In this document: one piece after another, positions 37,580-49,700 of the stretch
How the letters are laid out: every line of letters begins with the position of its first letter
How positions within the stretch are numbered: the stretch's first letter is position 1
DNA from: Byssothecium circinans
Taxonomy: Eukaryota > Ascomycota > Dothideomycetes > Pleosporales > Massarinaceae
Direction: 5' to 3'
NCBI GenBank assembly: GCA_010015675.1
Contig: ML976980.1
Span: 97,173 to 161,172, forward strand
DNA: 64,000 nucleotides
The notes under the pieces: model-generated
Databases searched by the model: none
What the model saw: the letters and a program-made list of their open reading frames with translations, nothing else
What the model was told of the DNA's origin: nothing
Position numbers and translations under genes: made by a program

Positions 37580-38857
37580 ATGACACAACACCGCAATATC
37601 GTCATCCTAGGCGCCTCATTCGGCGGCATCCAATCCGCGCAATACATATCCAAACACCTTCTCCCCGTACTCAACGCCAAGCACACCACACACTACCATC
37701 TCTACATCATCAACCCCTCCGCAGACTTCTTCTTCCGCAACGCCTCCCCCCGGACCGCAGTATCCACAACGCGCCTTCCCACCGAAAACATCCTCGTCCC
37801 CCTCTCCGAGATATTCGCCCCGTTGCCAAAGTCCGACTTCACATTCATCCAAGCCTCAGCCTCCGGTCTCGATACTGCCGCGAGGACGGTGTCGTATCGA
37901 CGCACCGACGATGGGAAGAACCATGCCGAGGAAGAAAAGCTGGAATATCATGCCCTGATCATCGCGACAGGGACACGTACCCACCATCCAGCCTTCTCCC
38001 TGCTCTCGACAGAAACCACGAAATCCGCAATAGAAGCCACAAACCAAGCCATCGCAACCGCAAAAAGCATAATCGTCTCCGGCGGCGGCCCAACAGGCGT
38101 AGAAACAGCCGCTGAAATCGGCGAACACGTCAATGGGAAACCTGGCTGGTTCAGCACGCCCACGCGCAAAGTCCCTGTTACTTTGATCACAGCGGCTGAC
38201 CAACTGCTTCCCACACTGCGTCCCTCCATCGCCAAAGAGGCGGAGAGGAAGTTAAAAGCGCTCGGTGTCGATGTCGTATACAACACGCGCGTGGAGAACG
38301 CGGTCGAGGGGAAAGACGGTAGGAAGACAATAGTGCTCGAATTGAGCAATGGCGAGAACCTCCAAACAGACGTCTATATCCCCGCCCACGGCGTCCTCCC
38401 TAATTCCTCCTACCTCCCCCGCGCGCTCCTAACCCCAACATCCTACCTCTCCACCAACCCGCTTACGCTGCGCGTCGACGTCGCAGGCCCGCGCGTCTAT
38501 GCCCTAGGAGACATATCCTCCGCGTCGCGCAACACGCTCATCGAGCTCAATGAAATGATGCCCGTGCTCTTCACCAACCTCAAGCGCGACCTCTTTTCCT
38601 TCAACCCCGCGGATCCGGGGAAGAAGGCGCCCGGGAAGGATAGAGAGTATAAGAAGATAGAGAAAGAGATGTTGGGGGTTTCGGTGGGGAGTGCGGGGGG
38701 TGTTGGGGCGGTGTTTGGGTGGAGGATTCCGAGTTGGGTGGTTTGGCTGCTGAAGAGTAGGGATATGATGAGTGGGAATGGTGTTAAGTGGACGAGGGAG
38801 GGGAAGAATGTTGCTAAGGAGTTTTTGTGGAAGGGCGAGGAGGTTGTTGTCTTGTGA
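37580..38857 (+). CDS. AIF/AMID (FSP1)-type FAD/NAD(P)-dependent oxidoreductase
   Basis: A single exon of 425 residues. The start is the first ATG of the frame (MTQHRNIVILGASFGGIQSA). The N-terminal Rossmann motif is GASFGG (residues 11-16). A second dinucleotide-binding motif, VSGGGPTGVETAAEI, lies near residue 168, and the FAD motif VYALGDISSA near 308. This is the pyridine nucleotide-disulfide oxidoreductase fold. Length and motif spacing fit the AIFM2/AMID/FSP1 group and fungal Aif1-like proteins, which reduce quinones with NAD(P)H and have been linked to cell death. No mitochondrial presequence or membrane segment is visible at the N-terminus. The nearest upstream gene is the HET-domain gene on the same strand. 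Substrate is not determinable. Confidence 0.85.
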   Translation: MTQHRNIVILGASFGGIQSAQYISKHLLPVLNAKHTTHYHLYIINPSADFFFRNASPRTAVSTTRLPTENILVPLSEIFAPLPKSDFTFIQASASGLDTAARTVSYRRTDDGKNHAEEEKLEYHALIIATGTRTHHPAFSLLSTETTKSAIEATNQAIATAKSIIVSGGGPTGVETAAEIGEHVNGKPGWFSTPTRKVPVTLITAADQLLPTLRPSIAKEAERKLKALGVDVVYNTRVENAVEGKDGRKTIVLELSNGENLQTDVYIPAHGVLPNSSYLPRALLTPTSYLSTNPLTLRVDVAGPRVYALGDISSASRNTLIELNEMMPVLFTNLKRDLFSFNPADPGKKAPGKDREYKKIEKEMLGVSVGSAGGVGAVFGWRIPSWVVWLLKSRDMMSGNGVKWTREGKNVAKEFLWKGEEVVVL

Positions 38858-40345
38858 GGGGTGAGGAGGGATTGCGCGGAGAATGCTTAGTTTAGGCACT
38901 GGAAGATGATTCCTCAAGGTTGGTGCTTGTTCCCGAATTTAAGAACGGTCTTGGAAGAGGCGATTGGGATTTCTGCATTGTTGGGCTTGTGAGCGGTACT
39001 GTTGTTGCATCTCTCTATCGTATTGTTTCTTTGGTTTGGACGTTTTGAGTCTCAACCTCATTGGATGCATAGCCTTGTGTTCGCACCTGTGGCGGATGCT
39101 TAACTGATGGAAAAGCGTCGTTGAGCTGCAGGGCAAGCGGTGCAGTCATTAGTACACATGGTCGTTGTTGTAATCTTGACGTCGGTCTTATAGAGTTCTT
39201 ATGTATAGTACAGCACATAGGCAATAAGGCTGCATGCCCAACAAACTCACCGACTCTCCCCATTCCACTCATCCCATCGGCCCCCCACCACCAGCGCGCG
39301 TCTCCGTCACCAATACATCGAGCGTTGCACAACCGCAAGGTGCAGGATCGGATGCCCAGCTGCATCATCTGTCGACTTGGCAGGGACGCAGCTGGGGATG
39401 GCTGGACTCGCTGGGATGGGATAGATGAAATAGTAGATGAGATTGCCTGGTTTATGAGGGCGGCACGGGTACTTGCTTCAGATCTGCCACAACGGCGGTG
39501 GCGTCGACCGCTGCAGCGGCTAGCAGCAGCGCGTTCGGATAGCCGCCTTGGGATGTCATGGTGGTGGTGGTGGTGGTGGTGTGGGTCGTTGGCATGTGGC
39601 ATGTGAACAGCTAGTGCATAGCCGATGGTGGTGATAGTAAAAGCGGTGAGTCAGTGTGGAGGCACGGGGGAGGATGATACTGAAGTAGTGATAGCGGGCC
39701 TCGGGCCTGAGGTCTAGATAGAATAGAGTGAGTGGTGAGGATCTTGAGGATCCCGAAGTCTACTGTGTAGAGTGCAGCCGTTCCTGCCCCACCAAAACAT
39801 GCCTCCCTCGCACTCGGCCGGGCTTGCCCGATTCACTAGAAAACAACAGCTGCAGCTTCCTGACCGCATGCCCATGCCTGTGCCTGTGCCCGTGCCCTGC
39901 CCCTCCACTGCTGAGTGCTGTTTTGCGACATGTAGTCTATAATCTGGTCTTTCGCTCGTGAAGTGCAGAGTTTGCCTTTCTCTCTCCTCTCTCCTTCCAT
40001 CTCATCTCGCTGCCTGCGCAATTGCCTTGCCCATCCCTCCCCGTCATCTGTCATCTGTCCTTTTCGCTGCAGCTGCAGACGGGTAACCCAGGTACTTAGC
40101 CACCGAGACGACATCCGGTGACTTGCACTCACCAATCATCCGGATGCGGCCTCTCCCTCAATCACCAGGTAGTTTGTTTTCACCTTGACCCCACGGCTGC
40201 CTATCCTCGCCCGACCATGCCTCCGCTCACACGAGTACAGGTGTCCGTGTCAGTCTCTATATCTATACAACAGCCTGACTCTTATTCGCCGCTTCCGCCC
40301 CGTGACTCTGTCATCATCTGTCAGGCCCCGTACCATCTGCAGTAG
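38858..40345. other. Intergenic stretch, with one weak minus-strand gene candidate
   Basis: Mostly C/T-rich leader-like sequence toward 40345. On the minus strand an ATG at 39559 opens MTSQGGYPNALLLAAAAVDA, a 29-codon frame ending at a GTACCC donor (39472). A phase-compatible acceptor (GACAG) leads to a frame running to 39015. The second part has poor composition (runs of Trp and His), so I do not call a gene. Confidence 0.35.
39559..39580 (+). repeat. (TGG)7 trinucleotide repeat
   Basis: Seven TGG units in an intergenic region. The neighbouring frames with poly-Trp or poly-His are products of this repeat. Confidence 0.85.
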
Positions 40346-41833
40346 ATGCACCTGCAAGCCGACGCGGGTTTGGCCGAGGCACCCGGCATCTCTACCGAGC
40401 AGCTCCAGAGCCTCAGCCGCAGTATCGAGGCCAAGAAGCAGAAGCTCGAGGCAGACATCGATGCCTATATAAAGCGGAAGCAGCGCGAGCTCGCGCACTA
40501 TGAGCAAGAAGTACCTACCATCCCCTCCCCTACGATACCGCGCTGCAAGCCGTTAGGTACTACCGAAGTTGACAAAGCTAATCCGGCCTAGCTTCTGGCA
40601 CAGCAACGCCAAATGGAATGCGACCGCGACCAGACTCGAGCGACCTCTCCCGCACCCTCGGCGCAAAGTGTTGAGCTGCCCACAGAACCTGCCCATACAG
40701 ACGAGAAGGATAAGGGGAAGCGCACAAAGCAGACGCGCGTTCACAAGCGTGAGAAGGAACTCTTTGGCCTCACCACTATTTTTCTTCCTCTGCTAGAGGC
40801 GTCCGAGTCTGCGCCACCGAAGAAGGAGAACAACAAGAAACGCCAGGGCGAAGGCATAGACGAGAGAGGCATGCATCTTCTACCCAACGCAGAGGAAGGA
40901 TCGCCCTCGCACGCTGCAGATCATCAGGGCAAAGAACGCCGATCGCGGTGTAAAAAGAGCGAAAAGGTGGAGCACGCGGACATCTCGTACGGAGACGCTG
41001 CCAAAGATAAGCGGAGGGCAGATTCTGTGAAGAAGACAAAGCGTCCTGCCATGAAGAAGTCGTCACTGCGAAATAGTGGCGAGAAGACAAGGCGAAAACG
41101 GGTCAGCTTGGTCATTGACGACCAGATTGTCCTCCCAGCAGATCACATTCCAGAGCCACCTCCCACGTCGCCGAGTGACGCCGCCGCTTCCAGTGCTTCG
41201 AGCTCGACAACGTCCCTAGAGGATGCGATAGATCCGCGACTTATGCCACAAACCGAGGAGGCTCCACGCCACGAGCACCAGGACGCACTCCATCACAGTC
41301 TCCCACTCTCACTACCGACGAAGCAGAGCGCTCGACCACTTCCAGAGCCAGTACTCTCACAGTCACCCGTCCCTCAATCCCCCCTCAAGTACAAACCGCC
41401 ATTGATGGCCACCACTGGCCGCACCGTCATAGATCCATCACCTCCCGATGCCTCTGCTGCGCGCCACATTCCCCAACACGCTTCGTCCGCACCCATCTAC
41501 GCCTCAGCTCCCGAGCGCAACCTAGCGCCAGAAGAAGATTTCAGTTCCTACGTCGGTGGAATTGAGGGGTCTGGCGTCGACGATGTCGACCAGACTGGTT
41601 CCCTCGGATTTCCGTCCAGTCTGGGTGCGAGCTTCATGGAGAGCTATATGCAGAGTCGGCCATTGAGCGTGCGGATGGCGGCTGCAGAAAAAGCGGAGCT
41701 GGACGAGGAAGAGGCGGCCCGCGCCCGCAGCAGGGGGAGACAAGTCAATGAGGACATTAAGAAGGATGTGAGAATGACACAACAAGCGGTCGATGATGAT
41801 ATGGACGTCATCGGCAACATGGAGGAAGTCTAG
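40346..41833 (+). CDS. Hypothetical protein with N-terminal coiled coil and disordered basic/Ser-Pro-rich body
   Basis: Model: exons 40346-40510 and 40592-41833 (81-bp intron, GTACCT donor, GCTAAT branch, CCTAG acceptor, phase 0), 468 residues. An in-frame TAG directly precedes the ATG, fixing the start. Residues about 18-70 form a continuous coiled coil across the junction (SRSIEAKKQKLEADIDAYIK then LLAQQRQMECDRD). A Lys/Arg-rich region (about 75-210, for example KKSSLRNSGEKTRRKRVSLV) could hold nuclear localisation signals. The rest is Ser/Pro-rich, with an Ala/Glu-rich helix near the C-terminus. I recognise no named family. A scaffold or nuclear role is inferred from composition only. Confidence 0.7.
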
Positions 41834-43336
41834 ACAACAGCATCTACACATCAACCGTACATCTCTTTCGGGTATGGAATCATGCATTGGGAGGTTCTCT
41901 GCTTCATCTTTTCCGGCGTTCTGTTAGCCTCATATCCGGGTGGATGGAGAGCCCTTGGGAGGTCATCTGTATCAACGTGCTTTGTCATGTTTTTTCTGCT
42001 CTTCATCCAGTTTTTCTACGTGGTTAGCTGGTAGCTAGCTACTCTGTGGATCTGCTCGAAACTGTGCATATTGTTCATACGTCACTTGCAGTGTGCGTGC
42101 AGCCTGCTGGTATATATATCATTATGCTTGTACCATGCAATCTGACGTGCAAATTTTGATAGCTTCCGCTGGTGTTGACTCATGTGAAAAACTGGAGTCG
42201 TGGCCGAAACATGACTCACCGTCTAATAGAACTAGTAGAATCGAATCTCCGATGAGTCCGATCACAGCTAGCTGACTGACTGATTAACCGACTGATTACC
42301 ATGGTACCCTGGGTTACTTGTACGGGAAACCGCTGAACCTTCGAAGCTTGGTCTGGATATAGATATATATGCATCACTGCGAAAACTCACCTTTATAACG
42401 TCGTTCGTTATTCTTTCAAAAAGTTGGTTCGGTGGTCCCTGGGAGGTTCTAGCAGGCCCCCCGTCTGCGGCTTTTTTCGTTATAAAGGGTATGTGTATGT
42501 GTATGAGGATAGACGACAGATAGTAGAAGTGCAGGTGCAAGTGAGTAGTGAGTGTGCCTTACAGCAACGGCAACGGGAACGGGATCCGGCGAGAGAAGGC
42601 GCATAGGTAGCGTTAAACTGACTACGTTTATCTACCTAGGGTCCTATCGGGCAAGCATGGACGGACGGACGGGGAAGTCATGGTCTGACTCTCAGATCGA
42701 TCTAGTGGTAATCGGGTTGAATTGTACGCGTACTGTACAAGCGAAAAAGACACATGTGAGAGATACTGCGAGATTCGGATTCGAAGAGCAGACGGTGAAT
42801 AGAACAGATGAGAGGTGGAAAGGCTGTATGGATTTCCCTGTACTGTACGTGCGAGGGGGAAGAGGGGTTTACTGAACTGCGATGTTGAGATCACTCGGTA
42901 TATGCTATGCTATGGGATGGTTTCGTCAATCAGATAAATTTTGTGCCTCAGTGTACTAGAGCACAATATCTTCCGGTCGTCTTTAAGTTTGACAGAGCCT
43001 GATCCTATAGTGAGTGATGCTGGGCTTTTCACACATGGCACAATGCGATGTCTGCACGAATCGTCGTGCCGTTTCAACAACACCCGAAAATCGTATGGGA
43101 TGAGCACCGATGGAATTATTCACTTGTGGAAAGGAATGGGGGACATTGAACGTAATGTAGTAGCCAGCCAGTCCCGTCTGAACCGGCAGATAATAATCTC
43201 TCAATTCATCCAATCCAATCCAATCACACTACCGGCAGGTGATGATAAAAGTATACTAAGCTAATCCTGGGTATCGACGACAAGCTCTCCCATCGCCCCC
43301 AGACCCTCTAAATCTATTTTTCTCTTCCCATTGTTC
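41834..43336. other. Intergenic stretch, no supported gene
   Basis: About 1.5 kb between the coiled-coil gene and the poly-T tract, including its 3' UTR. Frames are short and of poor composition, with stretches rich in AT dinucleotides (for example near 42360). No gene, repeat family or RNA gene recognised. Confidence 0.45.
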
Positions 43337-43362
43337 TTTTTTTTTTTTTTTTTTTTTTTTTT
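43337..43362. repeat. Poly(T) tract, 26 nt
   Basis: An uninterrupted run of about 26 T lies downstream of the next minus-strand gene's stop codon (43547), in its 3' flank, and on that strand reads as poly(A). The exact length may be affected by sequencing. Confidence 0.85.
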
Positions 43363-43546
43363 CGGCCAGCAAATTTGTGCTTCGGGACCATGCATTCCGA
43401 TGTCCTACCCGCTGCTGTCGTCGTAGATGCAGCACACGTCAAAGTGCGTGAAACGGTCCATCACCTGGGCTCGGGGGCCTTTGTTCGTTCCACTCCATCG
43501 ACTCCTCCCGCTCCAACGTAGTGAGAGATAGACGACGTTTGACCTT

Positions 43547-44335
43547 CTAAGCCTGGCCTATAGGCGCGCCGAAGTTAATCCTCGGTTTCTTTAGCAGCAC
43601 GCCGTCGACGGCCAATACGTCAGCATCTGCGGATTGCCGACGTAATTTTGTGGGGCTCGTGCGACTTCGTGATGATGGAGAGTCGTGTGTCGAAACTCTG
43701 GATACGCTTTCGCTTTCCCTTTCCACAGTTTCCCCGGGGTGATTCGGGGCGGCTGCTGGGATTTCGCCTTCTTGCTGCAGACGCAGCCGCTCTAGAGTGG
43801 CGTCGAGGACGGAGAGGGGTATTGTATCTTCAGTACCGTCGCCTGGTTGTGGTGGAAGCGTCAATGGGCCGCTGAGGGCGTCGTCTGTCTGCGCTGTCTC
43901 GCCGACGATCTCGTCATCGTCCTCCTCTGGATCAGCCAGCGGCGACATGGACCGAGGTATTATCGGGGTGTGTCCAGCGTATAATCTATTCTGAAGAGGC
44001 AGCGGAGACATGACAGCCTCCGTCGGCGGCGGCGAGCGGGGGGTTTCAGCATCGAGTCGAACGACTTCTGGCATCGAGATGCGCGCTTCGAGCTTCGGAC
44101 GATTCTTTCTTCTAAGAAGTAGCGTCGGCGATTCGTTAAGGTTGTTCGTGTTCGTCTTGGTGATGGTGGGAGTGTCTTCGGCAGACAGTTGTGGTTTGTC
44201 GACGGCCATCATGTCTTCGGGCGGTGTGGGGGTGTCTCGTGGGGGACGAGCGAAGAGGGCTGCGGGAAGCAGAGCAGCGTCGCGGGTGAGACCAGATATT
44301 TCCGTCTGTGTCGACTGGTTGACGTAGTTGGCCAT
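43547..44335 (-). CDS. Hypothetical disordered protein
   Basis: A single exon of 262 residues with ATG start (MANYVNQSTQTEISGLTRDA). The composition is rich in Pro, Ser, Thr, Glu and Asp, with an acidic patch (DPEEDDDEIVGE). Short amphipathic pieces such as PLSVLDATLERLRLQQEGE are present. No membrane segment, signal peptide or fold is recognised. Codon usage resembles neighbouring genes, and the frame is much longer than its antisense shadows, so the gene is likely real. Function is unknown; a regulatory or scaffold role would be guesswork. Confidence 0.65.
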   Translation of the reverse strand: MANYVNQSTQTEISGLTRDAALLPAALFARPPRDTPTPPEDMMAVDKPQLSAEDTPTITKTNTNNLNESPTLLLRRKNRPKLEARISMPEVVRLDAETPRSPPPTEAVMSPLPLQNRLYAGHTPIIPRSMSPLADPEEDDDEIVGETAQTDDALSGPLTLPPQPGDGTEDTIPLSVLDATLERLRLQQEGEIPAAAPNHPGETVERESESVSRVSTHDSPSSRSRTSPTKLRRQSADADVLAVDGVLLKKPRINFGAPIGQA

Positions 44336-45450
44336 GGTGAGGCGTGGTTATACTAATGTCTAGTGCTGCAGGTACCGGATATCTTACTACGATCGGGATG
44401 GTGAGCGGGATGTCTTGGTGTCTGTTGTCAAGCGAACGACAAATGTATAGCGGGCTTGGCCGTCTGGTGAGGATAGAAACGAAGCTGCACGAGTGAAACG
44501 CTCCGTAGGGTGACGTGAGGGAGACTTCTCTCTGTGTTTTGGCTTGTGAAAGGGTGGGGGATATGCTTTATTAGCATCGTAGACTCGTGGTGGACCAGTT
44601 GACGGGATAAGAAAGGCCCAGGTGCTACGTCATCACATAGACCATTCGGGAGTGCCTGACAGGACCAAGAGGGTGATCGTCAAGCCATCTTGCTAAGTCT
44701 CACATGCGAAACGCGGGTCTTCGCTGTTCTAGACGGGGAGGCGCACTATCTCGGAGTTAATGTTGTGGATGCGACCGATCGGATGGGATTAGCGATGTAT
44801 CTGTGCAACAGCGAAATAATAATAGAGCGTATTCTTCCACTGTATCTTGTATTGTAAACACGCTATGCCACCACATGTAGGGAAACTAGGGCGGTCTAGT
44901 GCGCATCTACGCACTTTTTTTTTATACAAGCTTACCTCTATCTGTATTGAAAACACTTATTTCTTGGGACTGTATCGCATGGTTCACAGGCCTAGATGGA
45001 AACAAGTCATCTTCTTGGCGTTGTGGGTCCTCGTTAAACATTTGCTGTGCATCGACCCTTTGAGATGTCTTCTACTTACACCCGAAAATGCTCAGTCAAT
45101 ATATCATGTGCAAGAGCAAGGCGTTGAGAAAATCGAGAGGACCACAGCCCGGAACGCCTGATAACATGGCCCGAAAGAAGGGCCTACTGAGGGGTACCCC
45201 ACGTTATCAAGACATCATGGAATGAGCAAAGTCTCGATGATGAAACAGCACCAACCGTCCATCGTCCACTAACCTTACTCTCAACATTTATAGACGTTGG
45301 ATCAAATTGAGCCGACCTCTCCCGCTACGGCAGTACCTCACGCTTACCCCATTAGGCGAATCCACATACGTCAACTAGACGGCACTTTTATACAACCAAC
45401 CACATCTCCCAACCTCACCACCAAAAACCACAGAAAGAGCTCGGAAAAGG
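44336..45450. other. Divergent intergenic region
   Basis: It separates the minus-strand disordered protein from the plus-strand hydrolase and presumably holds both promoters. A poly-T of nine lies at about 44917. No gene supported; the 45297-46160 frame is an alternate-frame shadow of the hydrolase. Confidence 0.5.
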
Positions 45451-46581
45451 ATGATGAACTCGACAATAGCCGGCCCCACAAAGTTCCACGAAGACGACAC
45501 CCGCCTCCGCCTCCCCGCCTCCAAAACCGCAGCCCAATCCTCCGAAGAAGAACTGCACTCCTTCCCCGAAGCAGAAGTGTCCTCCATCGCCCTAGAAAAC
45601 CGAAACGGCGCAAGAATCCACTACACCTACTACGCCGCCTCTCCCTCCAAACCATCCAAACCAAACCCCTTTGCAAAATCCCTCGTCGTCTTCCTCAACG
45701 GCCTGATCCTCCCGCGCGCATCCTGGGACAATGCGATCCACACCTTCCTAGAAAAGCGCATCGAGGGCAACCTCCCCTACCCAGCGCTCCTCAGCTACGA
45801 CCGCTTCGGCCAGGGCGACAGCGACCGCGACCCCAACGACGCCGAGCCCCCGCCCTGCCACGGCCACGACGTCATGAGCGCCGTCCACGACCTCAAGCAA
45901 TTCACCCTCCAGATCTGGAAAGAACACCTGCACCTCTCCAACCCAGTCAACTTCCCCGCCCTGATCTTCGTCTGCAACAGCATCGGCTGCGCCATCGCGC
46001 GGCTGTTCGCGCAGACGTACCCGGGGACCGTGCTGGGCCTGTTGTTCCTGGACAGCGTGATGGCGAATTCCGATTTCGTGTCCCTGTGGCCCGACCCGGA
46101 CGCGCAGGGCTTCGACCACACGCAGCTCCCGCCAGGCGTGTCGGAGAAAGACGTCCGTGATACCCGTGAAAAGTACCGTCTCATGTTCCACCCCTCGGTC
46201 CCTAATATGGAAGGCCTCACCCGAAGGAACCTCGCTACCCTCCTCCCCGACGCGCATATGCCGCGCCTCGAAGGCTGTAATGGCGAAGGCCCCTTTTTGA
46301 CCGTCGTGGGTCATGATTGGGAAACGTTCGCTGAGCAGAGTTTTACGGGCACGTTGCATACGCCACGGTTACTTACTATGACGTATGCGAATCCTGCGTG
46401 GCAGAAGTATAACGAGGGGCTCGTGGGGATTACGGATGAGGGGAGGGCGATTGGGCCGATTATTGCGGTTGGTTGTGGGCATTTTGTGCAGAAGGATGGG
46501 CCGGGGTTTGTTAGCGATGAGTTGGTTAGTTTGTTGGATAGGGTGGTTAATCGCGTGGAGCAGGTTAGTGAGAGGGCTTAG
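45451..46581 (+). CDS. Alpha/beta-hydrolase fold protein
   Basis: A single exon of 376 residues, starting at the first of two tandem ATG codons. The fold signature is clear. SLVVFLNGLILPRASWDN resembles the oxyanion-region strand and loop, and SYDRFGQGDSD the usual D-R-x-G-x-G-x-S turn. The nucleophile elbow is CNSIG, with Ser near residue 177, and the catalytic His is in VGCGHFVQKDGP near 345. Cys replaces the first Gly of GxSxG, which is seen in some members of the fold. No signal peptide is apparent, so it is probably intracellular. Family members include esterases, epoxide hydrolases and thioesterases; the substrate cannot be inferred. Confidence 0.82.
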   Translation: MMNSTIAGPTKFHEDDTRLRLPASKTAAQSSEEELHSFPEAEVSSIALENRNGARIHYTYYAASPSKPSKPNPFAKSLVVFLNGLILPRASWDNAIHTFLEKRIEGNLPYPALLSYDRFGQGDSDRDPNDAEPPPCHGHDVMSAVHDLKQFTLQIWKEHLHLSNPVNFPALIFVCNSIGCAIARLFAQTYPGTVLGLLFLDSVMANSDFVSLWPDPDAQGFDHTQLPPGVSEKDVRDTREKYRLMFHPSVPNMEGLTRRNLATLLPDAHMPRLEGCNGEGPFLTVVGHDWETFAEQSFTGTLHTPRLLTMTYANPAWQKYNEGLVGITDEGRAIGPIIAVGCGHFVQKDGPGFVSDELVSLLDRVVNRVEQVSERA

Positions 46582-46763
46582 GGATAGGGGGGTTTGTTTG
46601 ATATATGTAATTCTTTCTTTTTTTTTTTTTTTTTGGTCGGTCTTGAGGACCTGCTTTTTTATTTTATTTTTTTTGTTGTATGATAACGAACGTAACGAGA
46701 ATACCACGCCAGTCCAATCCAGTTCAGTCTGTTAAACTTCCAACTAATGCCATCGATCATGGA

Positions 46764-49700
46764 TCACTCCAACCACCGCCCATCCAACCCCCCAACAAAC
46801 TCCCCATCCACCCCCACAAAACTCCTCCAGAAATCAATCTCCAACCGCCAAGGCCTCGTCTGTACCGCAAACGTGACCGCCTCACTCAACCTCCTACACT
46901 CCTTCTCGTCTTCGCCCATGACGAGGATCAGATCCCTGGCCACCATGACTTTGTCCTTTCCGAGGACTCTGCGGTAGGGTTCGAGGCGGAGACTGAGTTG
47001 CTGGTGCACACTCTGCAAAAAAAGCAAATGTTAGGTGAGTAAAAGGGAGTCTAGAAGCGGGGGGAGGGAAACGGAGGAAGAAACGTACCCATTCACTAAA
47101 TGGCATATCCTTAGGAATAAACTTCCACTCCCAAACACGTCTTCTATCGTCCATAAAAGACACCATGGGCCTCCTCTCAATGCCCAGCATGAGCGGGTAA
47201 AAGTGCGGCGCCGACCACATGCGGAGCACCGAGAAGCGCGCGGCTGGGTGCGAGGTTTGGAATTTGCGGACGGTGGCGAGGAGGTGGGCGGGGGTTAGGG
47301 GCGTGGGGTCGACGAGGTGGGAGACGATGTGCGCGGGGGGGATGCCGGGGCGGTAGTCGATGTAGAGGTCTCGCGGATGGGGTGGTGGGGTGGTCGGGGT
47401 GGGTGTTGTTGTGCCTGCGATGGCGAGGCCGGTGGCGGAGTTTTTATACGAGCTGCAGATGATGCCTGCTTTGAACACTGTTGTTTGACGAGGGGGTTAG
47501 TATATCTGGGGAATGTTTAGGGGAGAGGGAGGGTGTAATGTATGGGGACTTACACCGTACAATCGCCCCTCTCATCGCCATCCTCCATTCCAATGGATAG
47601 ATTTCATCTACCTCATCGCCCTCCTCCTTCTTGTGCTCCTTCAGCAGCGCATCCCACTCCCTCCAAAACTCCTTCGGCATCGTTTTGTTACTGCGCCAAC
47701 TCCTTCGATCCAACAGGGTCGTATCCTTCGCTCTCTCAGCTTGGTTCAGCAACTTTGACAGGGGGTCTTTGAAGATGTCGCCGTCTCTGGAGTTGAGGAA
47801 AGCGGTGGCGTCGTAGAAAAGAGCGATGGAAGCGTAAGCTGTGAAGGCGTCGTCGACGATCCGTCGCTCTTCGGTGAATTGAGGGGCTAGGTTCAAGAGT
47901 TTGCAGAGTTCAAAGGGGCCTGGGGTCAGTTTGCTCATGGTGAAATCATCCATTAGAGAGATCATGACTTGGAACTCGATGTATCGTCTAAGAGCGTTGT
48001 GGGACAGGTCTCCCATATGCCAGGCATGCTTGAACACTGCGATTATCTGTCAGTTAACTCCATTGATGTTTCTCCAAATGAAAGAAAAACCTGCATCGAC
48101 TCGAATATCTCGTACCTTTGCTCTTCTCCCGCTCAATATGTCTCATGAAATCCGCCTCAATACCAATGTGACTTCTGTCATAATCCTTCTGTTGCTTCAT
48201 AGCGGACCGCAGTCGCGCCATCAGATGCGCCGGCCTCTCCCTCAAACCCTCTGGGATCCAAGAAGCTGCTGACTCCGGGCTGCGGAGCACGCCGAGGAAG
48301 TAATCTGGGTTCGATTTGTTGGCTATCGTAGTTCGTCTGAAGCGCTCGCGGAGGACGTCGATAGGGCCGTCGATGTTATCTTCGAGGTCGGCTTCTTCTT
48401 GAGTGATGAACTCGTGGTCGCCGTCGGAGTCTTCGTTCATTTCGGATTCGGTGTCCCATTCTGGATCTTTGTCGTTGTTCTGTGCCGCATATTCTGAGCC
48501 TTCGTCGTCGTACAGCTCATCATCCTCGTCCGAAAGTTCCTCTTCAGAATCAAGATCCTCCACGAACCGCCGCATGTCGAGAGAAGGCCTATGCTCAAAC
48601 ATCTCCATAACACTAGGCTTCGCCCTAAAAAGGTTATCTTTCATCTCTCCACTCCCTTCTTCAGGGAACAAGATTGAGTCTTCTAGCTCGTCGGCATCCG
48701 TGTATTTGAACGAGTCGTCGATACCTTCGAGCATATCTTGAGGATTTTTAGGACGGAACCGCCAGGCATGTGCCGTGGTGCTCAACCCATCCCACAGACT
48801 CTCCACATCCTCCCCAGGTTTGATGGACCGCATACGCTCCGTTCTTTTGTCCTTGGTGATGGTCTTGAAGATTGGTGCGCAGGCGCTGAACATATCCTTG
48901 AGCTCCCTGACACGCATAGCGCGACACAGTGTCTCTTCAAGCTTCCTCTGAAGGAGGTGGTACGAGCGTCCAGGTGCAGCATCCCAGATATACACATCGT
49001 AGTACTCTTCGAAGCTAAAGTGCCACTGCCGTATGGTATCCATCTTCTCGAAGAATTCAGGCCCGACTTCGACCGTGTTATCGAATTCGTTCTTTGCGGC
49101 GCGGCCCCAGCCGCTCTTCTCGCGAACAAGCCAGAGCTCTTCCTCAGGCGGTTGGATGAGCACTTCGCCCGTCTTGCGGTCGCGTACAAGCGCACGCAGG
49201 TCCCAAGTCTCCATCGACAAGTACTGGATAAAGCGGCGACTCACGGCATCGTCGCGCTTGATGTTGCCACATATGAAGTTCCGCATCTCGACGACTTGAT
49301 GAGCTCGTCTAGCCATTCCGCGGGATCCTGTCTGGAAGTAGTGCGTGACTTTGTCCGCTTTGTCGCTGAGAAAGTACGGGATGAAGCCAAGCTGTAGCAG
49401 CTGTTGGCGGAGAAGATCCCCAATGAAGCGGGTCCATTTCGGTGCCGGGAAGAAATGATGCAAACACAGGATGTTCAATTCAAAAAACTCGTTCCAGTTT
49501 CGGCAGAGCTCTACGGCATCGAAAAGGCTGGAGTCCTTTGCAATGACGGAGAAATGATACCAGCCACCACGGCTCAGTGCTTTTTCGGAAGGATAGTGGT
49601 ACATCTTTCGTCCACATATTGTGATGAACGTACGCTTGTGCTTGTAGTCTTTCTCGTCTGTGACTTTACCGAAGTTGACTATGGCGTCTTGTTCGTCTTC

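Noticed and set aside
45297..46160. 287-codon Arg/Pro-rich frame
   Set aside because: Alternate-frame shadow of the alpha/beta-hydrolase gene in GC-rich sequence.
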